A DNA stretch of 64,000 nt from Blakeslea trispora (lineage: Eukaryota > Mucoromycota > Mucoromycetes > Mucorales > Choanephoraceae): contig JAIWNE010000077.1 in assembly GCA_025331445.1 (NCBI GenBank), positions 75,001-139,000 on the forward strand. Direction: 5' to 3'. The notes beneath the pieces were generated by a model. That model did not search any database, was not told the origin of the DNA, and worked only from the letters and a program-made list of their open reading frames with translations. Shown here piece by piece: positions 50,915-63,180 of the stretch; within the stretch, counting starts at the first letter, position 1, and the number at the start of each line of letters is the position of its first letter. The translations under genes were made by a program, and so were the position numbers.

Positions 50915-51494
50915 TTAATAAGAGGAAGATTGTCTGTCATCTTTAGTTGAATTGGTAGAGCGATAAGAAGGCGGGTAAAAAGTCTCTTGGTAAACAGGTG
51001 GGGGTGGGTTCATCGAGTATTCGAGACTAGAAGATCGAATGGAGGGTTGTTGGTGTACAGTAGGTGCCAAGAACGAGCTCGGTGGTATGCCTGTTGTGGA
51101 TGGGTTGTAATAGCTAGAGGTATCAATAGATGAAACAACATCTGCAGCATCCTCTTCTGTTTGTATTCGAATTGTTTCTTCTGATTCATGTTGAACATCT
51201 CTGTTTGACTCCTTTTGTTTGAATGTATAGAGAACAAACTAACCAATGATCCATTTGTTGACAATTAAATCAGTCCATGCAACTATATATTCTATCATAA
51301 AGAATTACCACTAGTATCAAATAGATTGCGCAAGGAATGCTGAAAATCAAAATGATAGCCCAATGGGATGGCTTTCCTGTCAGACTGTATAGAACAGGCA
51401 CACTGACACACAGGCTTATAAGGACAGCTATACACACAAAATGAACAATAAGCTGCTTTTTCAATAGTGTACTTTTGCTAAGCATAAGTTTCAT
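50915..51494 (-). CDS. Two-TM protein with PPxY motifs in a long C-terminal tail
   Basis: Two exons, 51309-51494 and 50915-51238; 169 aa. Basic N-terminus (MKLMLSKSTLLKKQ), a first membrane span (LIVHFVCIAVLISLCVSVPVLY), a short loop, a second span that crosses the splice junction (IILIFSIPCAIYLILVFVLYTF), then a ~105-residue acidic/Ser-rich tail with PPPPVY and PPSY near the end. The intron (51239-51308) was chosen because GTAATT...GGTTAG closes in phase and completes the second span; other joins hit stops. PPxY motifs bind WW domains of Rsp5/Nedd4 ubiquitin ligases, so an Rsp5-adaptor role is plausible but only inferred. Longer upstream Met (51605) is possible but adds a T-run-derived segment. 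Family unknown to me. Confidence 0.65.
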
Positions 51495-53052
51495 TGATAG
51501 AATTAGCTTCTCCCTCCTTTTTTTTTTTAAGAAAAATAAGCTTAAAGGTCTAGCAAATATTAAAAGGAAAAAAGAGAAAGAGAATACATACGCACACAAA
51601 GACAATAATAATAATAAAAAAAAAGAAACAACAATAAAAGGTTAAGCGTAAATGAAATAGTTACGTGTATCACTTAAAATCTCTCCCCCCCCCTTTTTTT
51701 TTTTGCCCCTTTCTTTTTAAGAAAAAAGGCTTTCATCTGTTTATTTTGCTTTATCACTTGTTTCATTTGAATTTATTCATTATACATGGCAAAAAGAAGA
51801 GTGTTTTAAATGTAGCTTTTCTTTGGGTAGTTTAACATTCTCTTCTTCTTCATTTAGTCCTATAGTCAATCTGCAGATAACAAATGTTCGCTCTCTTTAT
51901 GAGAAGGAGGGGGGGGGAAACAATTGTTCCTTTTTGTCTGGATGTGTTATCAGACAAATGCATAATTAGAATAAGAGATGTGTAAGGCAGTTATTTTCAT
52001 TTGTGTTTGAAACACTGCCAATTATGTTCTTTACTAGCATATGAAAGGTTTAGTTTATTTATGCTATCCATACTCTATCTAGATCTTGATGAGGCTCTTT
52101 CTCTCTCTCTCTTTTCTTTTTTGCTTCGTCTCTCAAATGTAAGTCAGCAGTAGTGCAATTCAGTTTGAGTAAATAACCAATTAAGGTTGTTAAGGATACT
52201 GTTCAACGTATGGAAACTTGTTAGGATCAAAACTTGAGAATTGTATGAGCTATTCAATAGGCTATGTTTCATTATGTGTGGATACAAATTAAGAATGAAC
52301 AAGCTACTCGTCCATAGAATACAATCTAAGGATGATCGGTACCTGGTTATCAAAGCCAATTCCAGTGATTCCTTTATGGCGTCTCGATATAAAATATGGA
52401 CAGTCTGTGAACTTTCTCTCTCTTGTACATTTCCCCTTTTCATTGTCCTTTGAATAGATAAGCGAATCGTATGGCTTTTGTCAAAGGATACAATAGTACG
52501 CTTTATTCAAGAAGTGTTCATGTTCTCGAGAAATGCTAGTCTTATATTATATACTCTTCAACTGAATGACATCTTTGTGCTTGAAGCAATAAGTTCAAAG
52601 AATTACTACACTTATATCAAACACCTTCGAAATAGAGCAGCTTACTGGAGATAGTATTTTTTTCTCTTTTTTTTTTATCAGATCCATTTTTTTATCATTA
52701 AATAATATACCATCTAAAACCAGCTAAACAAAGAATTCAACAAGTTCTGTAGAACAAGCATTTAAAGTTTATCGATATCACCCCCCCTTTTTTCTTAACT
52801 GGTTTTTTTTTGGACTCTTTTGGTATACTTGTTTAGACATGTCCTTTAGATAAGAAGAGATAGAAAGAAAATAAGATATAAAGAAAAGAAAAAGGCTGCA
52901 ATTGTTTATTAACACTAAATAGTAAGAAAAAAAAGGAAATAGAAAGAACTTAATCTGATGCGCTTGTAGAAATATAAGAGGAAGTAAAGCTTTTTATAGA
53001 AAAAAATAGAGTGATGATCAGTAGGTTTATTTGCACAAGACAACATTAGGAT
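51495..53052. other. 1.5-kb region without a recognisable gene
   Basis: AT-rich with homopolymers (C-run at 51683-51691, T-runs). ORF pair at 52144-52453 on opposite strands is unsupported. No RNA gene seen. Confidence 0.5.
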
Positions 53053-53907
53053 TTACCTTTTCAAGTCGGCATTCTCTTTGACTAGTCTTTCAACCTCTGC
53101 CAATAACTCATCTTGCATCTTCTTCATGTACTCTAGCTGCTGAACAGTTCTGGTCAAAAGAGCTGCTTTGCTTAACTTTTTATTAGCACAACCAGGTAAA
53201 TGATTCTTTAGTTCATCAAAACCATCTTTGATTTGTGCACGTCTCTTTTGCTCGGATTGAATATGAATCTGTCGACGTATTTCATTTGTATCGAGTTCTC
53301 TATAGATAAAATAAGTTAAAACCAGAATTAGTTTGGTTTTCCTTCGTTTCACTCACTCATCGGAGTCTTCTTCATTTTCATCTTTCTTGTTCTTTCTTCG
53401 GTTGGCAGCCTTGACATCATCTATCACTGCTCGCTTTCTCTTTTTAGCCAACTGTTGCTGTGAATAATCAAGAAATTCAGTCTGAAAGAATTCAGCGGGA
53501 ATCGTGTTGGCACGAGCAATTGTCTCTTTCACTCTTTCTTCTGTTGTCTTTGAAGAGCTAACCAATAGGGAGGCTTGTTCATGGTAAGACGAAGGAGGGG
53601 AGGAAGGAGAAGAGGAGGAAGAGGAGGAGGGAGAAGACGATGAAGGGGAAGAGGAGGAGACAGTAGTGTTGGTTGTGATGGAAGAAGAAGGAGACATTGT
53701 AGGTGACAACTCGCTTGGGCAATTTGTTTCCTTTGTGTTTGTCACTGGATAATGTGTCATCCAGGGTGTGTTATAGACGTATTGCTGTACAGGTTGGTAA
53801 TATTCTTGAGTAGGTGGATAGTAACCTGTAGAGTTTCCATACATGAGCGCGTGTTGTTGAGGAGATTCAATGTATACAGGATAGTTGGTATAGTTAAATT
53901 CAGACAT
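53053..53907 (-). CDS. bHLH-zipper transcription factor with HIQSEQKRR basic region
   Basis: Two exons, 53357-53907 and 53053-53299; 265 aa. Tyr/Pro-rich N-terminus, a Ser/Pro tract (about 70-110), a basic segment AKKRKRAVIDDVKAANRRK, then the bHLH at ~190-245: RRQIHIQSEQKRRAQIKDGF as basic/helix 1, KLSKAALLTRTVQQLEYMKK as helix 2, and a short Leu/Glu zipper to the C-terminus. The HIxxEQKRR basic region is the type found in MLX/Mondo-like and fungal relatives that bind E-box-like sites. The intron lies inside the basic region. Target genes are unknown. Confidence 0.85.
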
Positions 53908-55207
53908 GATATGATTGGGAAGAATGAGTGTATATATTAAAGGATAGGAAAGGGTGTAAGGTAAATAAGGATTGGAAAAAAAAGAATAAGATATATAAGA
54001 AAAAAAAAAAAGGAAAAAAAAAACTTTTTTTTTTCGCTCTCTCTTTCTCTATTGTCTTTAGGTCGTACGTCCCGATCCAAAATAGCTGGCATTCATTTCT
54101 TTTCATATCGTATTTGGAAGCTTGTACCTCAAAAGTAATAAGGGAGTTTAAAATGTTGAAATGAAGGTGTAGGAAAAAGCAAAAATAGCCATAGCCACCA
54201 TTTAGAATAATAAGCTACTTTCAGGAGAAGACTATCATGGTTCCGGAGGTTCTCCTTGTAACGTACAAATAGAGTATTTCAGCTTTTTTCTTTCTTATGT
54301 TTAAATATGGCACTGGTTAGAGAGAGTGCAAGATAAAGCATATTCAGTTATGGTCCAACGAAGAAGTTTGTAAAAGAGTAACTAGTGCTGACTCAAACTA
54401 GCAAACCAATCAGATCCATGTCATTGAAATAGACACACTTGGAGACGATAAAAAAAAAAAGCTCCTTTTTGCCTTTTTTTTTGCTGTCTCTCTTCGGGGA
54501 CTGTAAATGACTTGAGTAAAAGAGGCAATCACCAAGACTTATTTGTACATTGTCAAACAAACCCAACTGAATAGAGTATTGTCCTTTCATCGACTACATG
54601 GTCATTATATAGCCTATATTATAACATCAACAAAAAAAAAGAAAGAGTACAATGTAGTGTATAACTTTTATGATATGCATGTATGGCCCTCAATCATCAA
54701 GTCAGAAAAATGGCTATCAACTCAGTAGCAAATATTGTTTAAAACTATAAAGCAAATTCATCAAGTGAAGCACATCAACAAGTTACTATCATCACTACTA
54801 GCCTGATACAACATACAACAATGCAGAGGCCCTTTTCTTTTAAAAAAAAAAAAATCTCTAGTACGCTTGTTTTGCTCCTATAAACTTTTTAAAGCACAAC
54901 ATATCAGTATTGAGCTGCCGATCCAGTCTTTTTTTTTTTTCTTGTTAAGCTCCTGAAATAATTTCAGTTGGAGTGTTTCCAAACTCATTGTTCAACATAA
55001 AATCAATTCTTTACATAGCTTATCTGCACTCTCTTTCTTTTTCTTCAAAAAAGAAAACAGAAAATCTTGTTGTTTAAAAAGGTTTTCTTTGAGAAAGGTA
55101 TAGTCCATCATGAAGCACAAACCAAGCACTGTTTTTTTCTTTAATCTTTGTTTTAGATGACAATTTAAAAAAAGAAGGGGGGAAAATAAGGGAATCTTTT
55201 TTGTTTT
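53908..55207. other. 1.3-kb region without a recognisable gene
   Basis: 5' side of the bHLH gene and 3' side of the MAPKK. Many A/T runs, short ORFs only. Upstream sequence of this bHLH gene probably includes its promoter but no clear sites were found. Confidence 0.5.
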
Positions 55208-56890
55208 TTAAGAGGTTCTTGCTTCTTTTGCTTCACGAGCCCATTTGGCCATATCGACATCGACATCTTCATACTTCTTGACAAAAGGATGTTCTAATAG
55301 ATCAGCGTAGGTAGGTCTTTTTAATTGATCCTTTTGGAGACAAGAAGCAACAAAGTCTCGAGCTTCTTCAGAGAATGTGTCGGCAGGTAAGGTAGGAGGT
55401 TCATCATCAATGATGGCCTTTAATTGAGCAAACATATTGTCATATTTATAAGGGTAACTACCAACAGCAATTTCTACAAGTGAAATGCCTAATGACCAGA
55501 CATCAGAGGATACTGTATAGGTGTTTGCTGCTTTTATACGCTCAGGCTACAGGAAAAAAAAATATATATACATATATACAGGATGAGTCATCATCTTGCT
55601 TGACATTCTGTTTTCAATAATTACAGCCATATAACTCTGACAGCCAATATTCGTTTTCGCCAATGATTTCTCTAATTGACCTGACACACCAAAATCACAT
55701 AGTTTCACTTGTCCAGCCAAATTTGCTAAAACATTGGTAGGCTTCACATCTAAACATCTCGTTCTATTAGTAAGAAGATAATACACCAGAATCAAACATA
55801 AGCTATATAACTTACCTCTATGAATAATAGACAATTCATCCTTCAAAAATTTAAGGCCTCTGACCATAGAAATAGCAATTTTTGCCAAAACCTCTTCAGG
55901 TACACCTTGGCCGTATAGTTTATCAAGAGAACCAGCATCCATATATTCCATACAATAGTATACGCAAGATTCAATAAAGAATGCACCATAAAACTCTACA
56001 ATGTATTCACCAGAACTCTTGTGCAAAATGTCCAATTCCATCAAAATCTGGTGAAGTTTTGTTTCATCCAACTCTAGACGAATTTCCTATAGAACAAATT
56101 AGAACAAAAAAAAAAGAGTCATTGTTAGGCGCAGTAGATCGAGACCAGTTTTTGTTTTCTTTTTTTTTTTTTACCTTCATTGCCATAGTAACATTGGTAA
56201 CACGGTGCTTAACTTTTTGCACTGTACCGTATTGTCCTTTACCCAATTCTTCTTGTAATATCAAGTCATCCATCTTAATTGTGAAGCTGTTTCCGTTACT
56301 AAAATCAACACCATCTGCATGGATAATGGCTTTTCCTGAAAAGTTGAGTTTACCAGAAGGATCACTACAGATGAATTAATTAGAGTTGGGTTAGGATTTC
56401 TTCTATTCTTTTTCGCAAAAGAGAGAAACAAAAAAGAAAAGAAAAGATATCAACGCAATTGTTGTCATTTATCTATTCTTTTTCTCTCTCTCTCTTTATG
56501 ATAGAAACAAAGGTTCAACAAACTCAATGATGATAGCCGCGTTATCAATGATTCAACATACACATATTTAGAGAAATTGGCAAAAGGTGTTTGTTCAGGT
56601 TTAGGCGAGAGGCCTAGTTGAGATAGATTCAAGCCAGGTTTGTTGCCTAGGCGGCCAGGTGGTGCTCTGCCTCGCATACCACCAGTGGCAGGTGGAAAGC
56701 GTGGACTCATGCCCGCGTTTGACATTGGAGGTAAAGGTGCACTGTTTGGAGCTCGACTCATAGGTGGCAATACTGAGCGGCCTGGTATACGTGGTGCTGG
56801 TCGTGGAGGCATTACTCTTGGAGGTGCTGATGCTGTCTTGTCTGGTTCTTCATTCAATGACATTGTTGAAAACGATTTGTCGAGGTCCAT
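55208..56890 (-). CDS. MAP kinase kinase, PBS2/Wis1 type
   Basis: Five exons: 56562-56890, 56175-56364, 55816-56086, 55625-55749, 55208-55546; 417 aa. N-terminus is Pro-rich (PPRPAPRIPGRS, possible SH3 ligand) then GLNLSQLGLSP, TPFANFSKYVDPSGKLNFSGKA, VDFSNGNSFTIKMDDL, the arrangement preceding the kinase in Pbs2/Wis1. Kinase: LGKGQYGTVQKV, MAMKEIRLE (Lys), HRDVKPTNVL (catalytic), DFGVSGQLEKSLAKT with the Ser/Thr activation sites (S and T in SLAKT), IGCQSYMAPERI. It should activate the HOG/p38-type MAPK in osmotic stress. Shorter than yeast Pbs2. Assignment to MAPKK is certain; PBS2 type is likely. Confidence 0.92.
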
Positions 56891-57640
56891 ACTGGCTCTA
56901 GTATAATAAGAGAATTAGACACAGTTGCCAAGCAAAGAAACACACACGCACTACTTTTCTCAAATATTGTTTATATAAGAAAGAAAGAAGAAAAAAGATT
57001 ATAAAGGAAGGGGCAAACTAAATATCTAGTCTTTCCAAAATGTGTGTGTGTGTGTGTACCACCTTCAACTGGCAAAGAAAAGTAAGCGAAAAGGAATAAC
57101 CCGCTGATTGGTCATAACCGTAAACCATACGTCACTTGTCTATCCTATTGGTCCGATTAGATTTTGTCTTTCTTTGTAATTTCAATCAGGTACAATGATC
57201 ATAAGAAACACACACACCAAAGACAAATAGAGGACCTCTCTTTCCTCCTTCCGCCATAGGTTAATTCCTTTGTATGTGTGTGTGTGTGTGTTTTATAGCT
57301 GTTTTTTTTTTCATTCAAGACATAATTATATATACAAAAGTTGAGTTCATTCCTAATGAAGAGAGAGAGAGCCTATTATTGTTTATTTGTTTGAAAAGAA
57401 ACGTCATAGATTGAAGGCAGAGGTATTCAGTTTTTTATAAAAAAAAAAAGGAATGAGTGATAGTCAATAAGCTTGTATTAAAAGTTAAGATGTTCCAGTA
57501 GTCGCTTACTTATTTTTACCGCAAAGAAAAGCTAGACGTGACTACTATTTACTCAATTTACAGCCAAGTTCATTATACAAATCAACAATGAAAATAATAT
57601 AAACGAGCATATTACAAACCGCGGTAATGAAATTAGCACC
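56891..57640. other. Promoter-side region with (GT)n microsatellites
   Basis: Upstream of the MAPKK gene. Contains GT repeats at about 57042-57056 and 57274-57291. No gene recognised. Confidence 0.55.
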
Positions 57641-57846
57641 TCCGCTGCGCTCTGATTAATTTTCTTGACCTTCACTATGGTACGGTACGCTGCGCTTTGT
57701 AAGATGCTCGTGCTGCCACAGGCCAACTAATTCGATGAGAAGATCAATGTGGGGGCCCCACCCATATTTTTTTTTGAACCTTCGCTATGGTATAAAATAA
57801 CCCCTTCGCTGCGCTTCATGTATTTTAAACCGTCGCTTTGGTAAAA
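57641..57846. repeat. Cluster of short degenerate GC-rich repeats
   Basis: At least six related units, CTTCGCTATGGTA / TCCGCTGCGCT-like, near 57650, 57670, 57687, 57780, 57804 and 57830, alternating two flavours (CTATGGTA and CTGCGCTT). A perfect palindrome GTGGGGGCCCCAC sits at about 57749-57761. GC content rises sharply over the AT-rich background. Lies just beyond the 3' end of the helicase pseudogene. Confidence 0.7.
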
Positions 57847-58049
57847 AAAAACATGTGTCCCGGGGCAGTGAGAAAGACTCAAGTTTATCCGAGTATTTGG
57901 TATATAGCTAAATGAGATAGGTTCGATTAGGATCAAATCTGAGGGATTTTTAAAAAGCGATTTTATTGATATGTATAAGAAAGATAAGGACTATAAGAAT
58001 AACAATGATGATAGTGATAATTAAAATAAGTGCAGAGGAAGTAAAATTT

Positions 58050-60368
58050 TTATATGAACACTTCTTTGTATACAACATTTCTTGTATGATTTTTTGCATA
58101 TTGGGCTGGAATGGAGTTTGATTTGCCAATGAGAATTTTGATAGACTCCTTTTGTCTGACTCGTAATAGAGCAACATATAACTGCCCCTGGCTGAAGACT
58201 GGTTTTGGCAGATACAATCCAGCTCGATCAAGCGTTTGTCCTTGAGCTTTATTGATTGTCATAGCAAAAGCAAGTCTTACAGGAAATTGAACCCGTTGAA
58301 ACTGCATGGCATCAGATGCAGCAGAAAAGAGCTTTATCTTTGGAATGCATACAATAGATCCAGCAAATGTACCTGTTTCAATGGTTGCTTCAATCAAGTT
58401 TTGCATTAAAGACTTGACAATGAGTCTTGTACCATTGCATAAACCATTTAGTGCATCAAGATTTCTTAAAAGCATGATCGGTGCTCCGACTTTCAATGTA
58501 AGCACATGGAGAGGTTAAGAGCCCGATTCGATTGCGTTGAGAGCTTCCATAGGATACTGCAACGATTGTTGTTGATCCAAAGTCTCATCAGCACTGTAGT
58601 AGATGACAGGCTCACCTAGAAGCTTTTCAATTAGCAAATGATTGATCTCTGCAACATGCACATTAATTGGCGTCAGAATAGCAGAGTTGATCAAGTAGGA
58701 TGCACTGCTTTCAATCCTCATGTTTGGATTGAACAGCTCTGGATAAATAGCAGAGAGAAGATTCAAAAGATTATCTCCAGCTATAAGCATTGAATTATGC
58801 AGCTTGACAAAGTCAGTGTCAGTGGTAATAAAGCTTGGATAAACTTGAACTCGAAGAGTTTCTGCTGAACCATCACCAATATCTAAAGACATATTAGCAA
58901 AGTGTTCAAGTTCATGAGACAAAAAAGGATTATTGCTATTTTGAGCTTGCTGAACACGCATGTTAATTCGAAGTTTCTTTACAGCAAAGGAAGGCCAAAG
59001 AAAAGATCGGTTTATGCATGCATTGACAACATCTGATCTACTGCCTTTGGAAATGATAGGAAGTACTTGACGAAAGTCGCCATCAAAAACCATCAATCTG
59101 CCACCAAATGGTACTGATTCTAGCGCATTATTTTGAGCACCAAAAATATCTTTGAATGTACGATCCATTGTCTTAAGAGTAGACTTATTAATCATTGAAG
59201 ACTCATCCCAAATGATCAGCTTTGTCTTTCTTAATAGTTGAACTTGCATAGATGATGGTGTGATTCCACACATTGTAGTGGAGGAAGCCTCCAGAGGTAC
59301 TTTGAACATGGAATGAGCTGTTCTGCCACCTGCCATCAATAATGCAGCTGTGCCACTGGAAGCAACAGCTAAAGCAAAACCATCATGACCAGATCGTACA
59401 GCTTTTAAGAAGGTGTTGAAAAGATAGGTTTTACCCGTACTTCCGGGCCCATCAACAAAAAAAAGTCTGGGAAACTCAGTTGAATTACATCCATCTCTTT
59501 CCACACATTGCATGATAGATTCGTAAACTTCAAGTTGATCAGAATTGAAATTGGCAACATCTTAAAGATAAGTTGTCTGTCTTGCAATAGCATTCAATCG
59601 AAGCTGTTCTTGGATCAGACTGTTAGGATTAGTTTGCCCAGAGTTAGACACAGGTACTTCGAATTGCCCATATGATCGTAGACTTGAGCCATGGTGACTT
59701 GTTAAGATACTCTCAATATCTAAAAGTGCACGATCAAAGGCTTCATCGTTGACATTGTTCAATACTGAATCAAATGAAGAATCATTTTGTAGCTGATGAA
59801 CATAGTCTTCTGAAAGCTTTTCTTTGAAATCCAACCATAGCTGATATGGATCAGCAGGATCACAGAACACCAGGATAATGCAAAAAAGCTTGCGAAGAGA
59901 AACAGGTGTTTGTGTATGAGCAGCTTCATCTAGGCATTGCTTCCATTGGTTATCCGATGCAAGTAAGCCTAACGCTCTAGCAGCAGCTTGAAAAGTAGGA
60001 TGGTATATGCCATCAATTGTTCTCAAGTGAGCAAAAGAGGTTGCTCCAGGAACATGGTATAACAGCATGCGAAGATGATATAATTCTGATCTTTTGGGAG
60101 ATACAGAATAAACTCTGCCAATAGTTGCACCGAAACCACGTTGTCTTTTTGCCCATTTTCTTGGCTTTACAGATGTATGCCTGACATACTGCTCAGGAAA
60201 GTTTGGGTACAAAATCGATCTTGCATCAGGATCGTTTTGGTTTGTTTTGAACCAACTGGTCAACGTTGTGTCTTGTTCAGCAGCTTGCATCAATACAGCA
60301 TTGATGTTTTCATTCTCGTAATATAAATAAAGACAACTATAATATGAAACTAATTCTGTATCAATCAA
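58050..60368 (-). pseudogene. Helitron-type PIF1 helicase, interrupted by two TAA codons
   Basis: Three same-frame ORFs (59562-60368, 58515-59513, 58050-58505) separated by single TAA stops near 59560 and 58516. Translated through, they read as one PIF1-family helicase: region with PNFPEQYVRH and LRMLLYHVPGATS (typical of Helitron helicases), a DQLEVY element, Walker A GPGSTGKTYL, Walker B IIWDESSM, DFRQVLPII, LKVGAPIMLLRNLD, and the terminal FAMTINKAQGQTLDRAG. The Rep/HUH nuclease half and N-terminus are absent. No Helitron ends (TC...CTRR) were identified with confidence. Probably a dead, 5'-truncated Helitron copy; if the stops are sequencing errors the ORF would be whole. Confidence 0.85.
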
Positions 60369-60565
60369 GATGACTTTTCAATATAACAATATAATGTTTA
60401 TCGAAACTATCCCATCACACCAGACCCAATTCTTTTATGAAAGAAAGGATCGATTCTTTTCTACAAAATACCAAGAGTTAATCTCAATCAGGTCAACAAC
60501 CCAAGACAAGTTTTGAATGAAGTATAGGCTTGTATATCATATAGGATTTATACAAAAAGTTTTTT

Positions 60566-62054
60566 TTATTTTTTACACGTCATGTTTGTCAAAACCGTCC
60601 AAGGGAGTGGCTTTATTTCTGTTTCAGCAGCATCCTCTTCATGACATTGTGATGTATATATTTGCCTTATCGAAGCAATTTCACCGAAATACGATCCTGT
60701 TGTCTTGAAAGTCGATTCCGTTGTCGGTATCACTATCTTTGCTATTTGAACAAAGTAGTATAGGTCGTTTGTTTTTTTCATGATATAGAATGTAACTTCA
60801 TTATCAAGACTGAAAAAAGATATAATCGACTTCAATTGTTGTTGTTGCATAGCTACTTGCGAAAACAAAGCTAAGCGATATTTGTCTTTGTTGCAACTGT
60901 CAAGGCTGGAATCCCTTCCTTTGCATTCTCCAAAGACATTGTTCAGTTTGCTTCGTTGTGTGCTTATACCGACAAGGTAATCTGGCCTTGTTCCATAGAA
61001 GTTGTTTGATTTGTTGGAGCAATGCGGATGGTGCCATGGATCAGTCTTGAAGATGCTTTTTGTCAAGTTGTGTACGTAACTAGATTGTACGTGCATCTCA
61101 GATCTGTTGCTGTCTTGAATGGTCATTTCAGGGAGCCTATAAAACCAGTTAGTATAAAAAACTTTACCAAGAATAACAGCACATACAAAGCCAGTATTGT
61201 TTCGAGAATACAAAGCACTAGTTTATCAGTCTTGTATTTTTCGTAAACCTCCACTACTTTCTTGATTGTCGTCCAATGGCTGAATTGTTTCTGATATTCC
61301 CAAACAATATCTTGTAGAGAGGTAATTATATCAGAAGACAGTTGACCAGCTTCGCGGTATTCAGAAAAAATTAAATCATAGAGACACTGGTAAGTAGTGT
61401 CCTCAATGAAGTCGCAAGTACCTCTGACACCGTCAAGGAAAATAATTGAAGACAACGAGCTATTTGATGTTAAACAAAGATATTTAGAACTTTAATTTCA
61501 ACTTACAGAAGTTTCTGGATGTCAGTCCTCCAATTATAGAACTGCTGAAGCTTAAAGTTTTCAAGACAACTGATTTGGTAATCGAAAAATAGCTTATTGA
61601 TATTACTTTGGTTGTCTCCAACGATCAGACCATCGGCACTACATTCAGGAATTGACCAGTTCATAACAGTCTCTTCATCTAATAATCTTTTAACACCTGC
61701 TATATCTGACGATTCCTTGGTGGAGCTAATACTGCATTCCGCCTTAATTTTTTTTTAGCAGATTCATCTCACTTGTTTAATTGATTTCAATAACTTTACC
61801 AACTTTCTCTTTCTTTCAACACCGCAAAATAACTTCTGGAACACACACCATTGCACGTCATCATACAAGCGAGATGGCGCTGCGCAGCTTTTTACTTCTT
61901 TGTATATATTTCGGTATATTTGCAATAAATTGTCCTTAAGGGTCTTGGTGTCAGGACTGATCAGAGTATTTTCAATGTCAGTGCGAAAATCCAAAATGAA
62001 AAGAATTAAATAGGGATTATCGTTGGATTGAATAAAATGATGTAAATCTGTCAT
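60566..62054 (-). CDS. Orphan multi-exon protein with PD-(D/E)XK-like signature
   Basis: Four exons as modelled: 61773-62054, 61507-61715, 61187-61459, 60566-61136; 444 aa. Intron 3 (61137-61186) is well supported by GTATGT, a TACTAAC branch site and TATAG. In the last third the sequence RPDYLVGISTQR ... FGECKGRD followed by LFSQVAMQQ matches the core PD-(D/E)XK nuclease pattern (Asp, Glu-x-Lys, helix with Gln). The N-terminal two thirds are helical, Cys-containing and unknown to me. Directly downstream (in its direction) is the Helitron helicase pseudogene, so this could be a cargo gene, a TE-derived gene, or a lineage-specific expanded family. Intron 1 borders are the least certain (57 nt chosen; a 30-nt alternative keeps frame). 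Function unknown. Confidence 0.6.
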
Positions 62055-62807
62055 TGAGATAATTTAAGAAGTAAAAGATACAAAAAAGAGTTTCTTTTAT
62101 CAGGATTTCTCACTTTTATATCCACCTTTACTGTAAGATCCCCCTTAATTGGCAGACGTGGCCAAACGCGACTGTTTGGAATTACAGTATTTATTCTCAC
62201 ATAGCTGATGACGCTTGTCCTGGTTTTTTATGATAACGTAACCTTACGTTTTATTTTTCTGATGTTAGTTTGTTCTCATGGCAAAGAAGTTCATCGTTAA
62301 GATATCGATTAGCTTATTTGTTCATTCTGATTTACACTCATTGCGAAAATTCCATCGCTGATTCTTCGTTGCAATTAAGTTAGCAATTGTTTCATCGCGA
62401 ATCGGAAACGAGCAGTCGGCGGACGACTACTCAAACTACTGTAGCTCAACAAACAGGTTTTTGGTAATTAACTGCACGTTTTGAATATGAAACAATTTTG
62501 ACATTACCCTTAAATAGGCGTAACCTATTCAAACAGGTTTATACTTTTATCGGAATTCTCATTCCGATATCTAAGTCTTGCGCCACTATTCTTTTTCAGT
62601 AAACACTCTTCAAATAATACTCTTCAAATATCCTCAGCTAGTGTATACCTCTCAATTTGGTTTTCTAAATAAACAAAAAAAAAACAGGTAATCCTTTATC
62701 TAGCTCAACACAGTTGAAAAACAAATCGACATTTCACATGACAAATGTATATTGTCAGAAATACAATTAGATACCACACTATTTTTTTTCCAAGTAAACA
62801 CAAACAA
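62055..62807. other. Region without a recognisable gene
   Basis: Upstream of the orphan gene. Short direct repeat AAACAGGTTT at about 62451-62460 and 62532-62541 and similar; nothing else identified. Confidence 0.5.
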
Positions 62808-63173
62808 TTAAGTAATCCTACTATTATCCTCGCGTACACAGTATTCACTTGTACCATCTGATGCATCAAGACTAGAAGCAATGTTTGATGAAGACCCTGT
62901 AAAAATAAACAAAGATTTGTTTTGTTCCCAAATCTCAAAAACATTGTATACATTTATTATAGCAACTTTTATAGCAACAACAACTTTAATCACAATAATA
63001 TGGCTATTATACACAGCATCTCCACTCAATTGCAACTTGCTGAACAAGTAAACCTTTTTGGAATCAAACATGTTGATTGAGACTTCTTTCCACTCAACAA
63101 AAAAGTATCTATAAGATTGTATATGGTACAAACAATTTTGAGATCCAAGAATTGATTTCCTTTCCCTTTTCAT
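62808..63173 (-). CDS. Hypothetical ORF
   Basis: 121 codons, starting MKRERKSILGSQ. It contains FVEWKEVSINMFDSKKVYLFSKLQ, a hydrophobic stretch (IIVIKVVVAIKVAIINVY) and a Ser/Asp tail. The middle looks protein-like and might be the C-terminal exon of a larger, possibly spliced gene, but I could not attach upstream exons or recognise a family. Could equally be chance. Confidence 0.25.
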   Translation of the reverse strand: MKRERKSILGSQNCLYHIQSYRYFFVEWKEVSINMFDSKKVYLFSKLQLSGDAVYNSHIIVIKVVVAIKVAIINVYNVFEIWEQNKSLFIFTGSSSNIASSLDASDGTSEYCVREDNSRIT

Positions 63174-63180
63174 TCAACTG

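Noticed and set aside
51239..51308. Frameshift plus stop in the two-TM PPxY gene
   Set aside because: First suspected, but a normal GT-AG intron (GTAATT...GGTTAG) joins the parts in phase and completes the membrane span.
62808..63173. Membrane protein gene
   Set aside because: One hydrophobic stretch but no family resemblance or attached exons; kept only as a low-confidence ORF.
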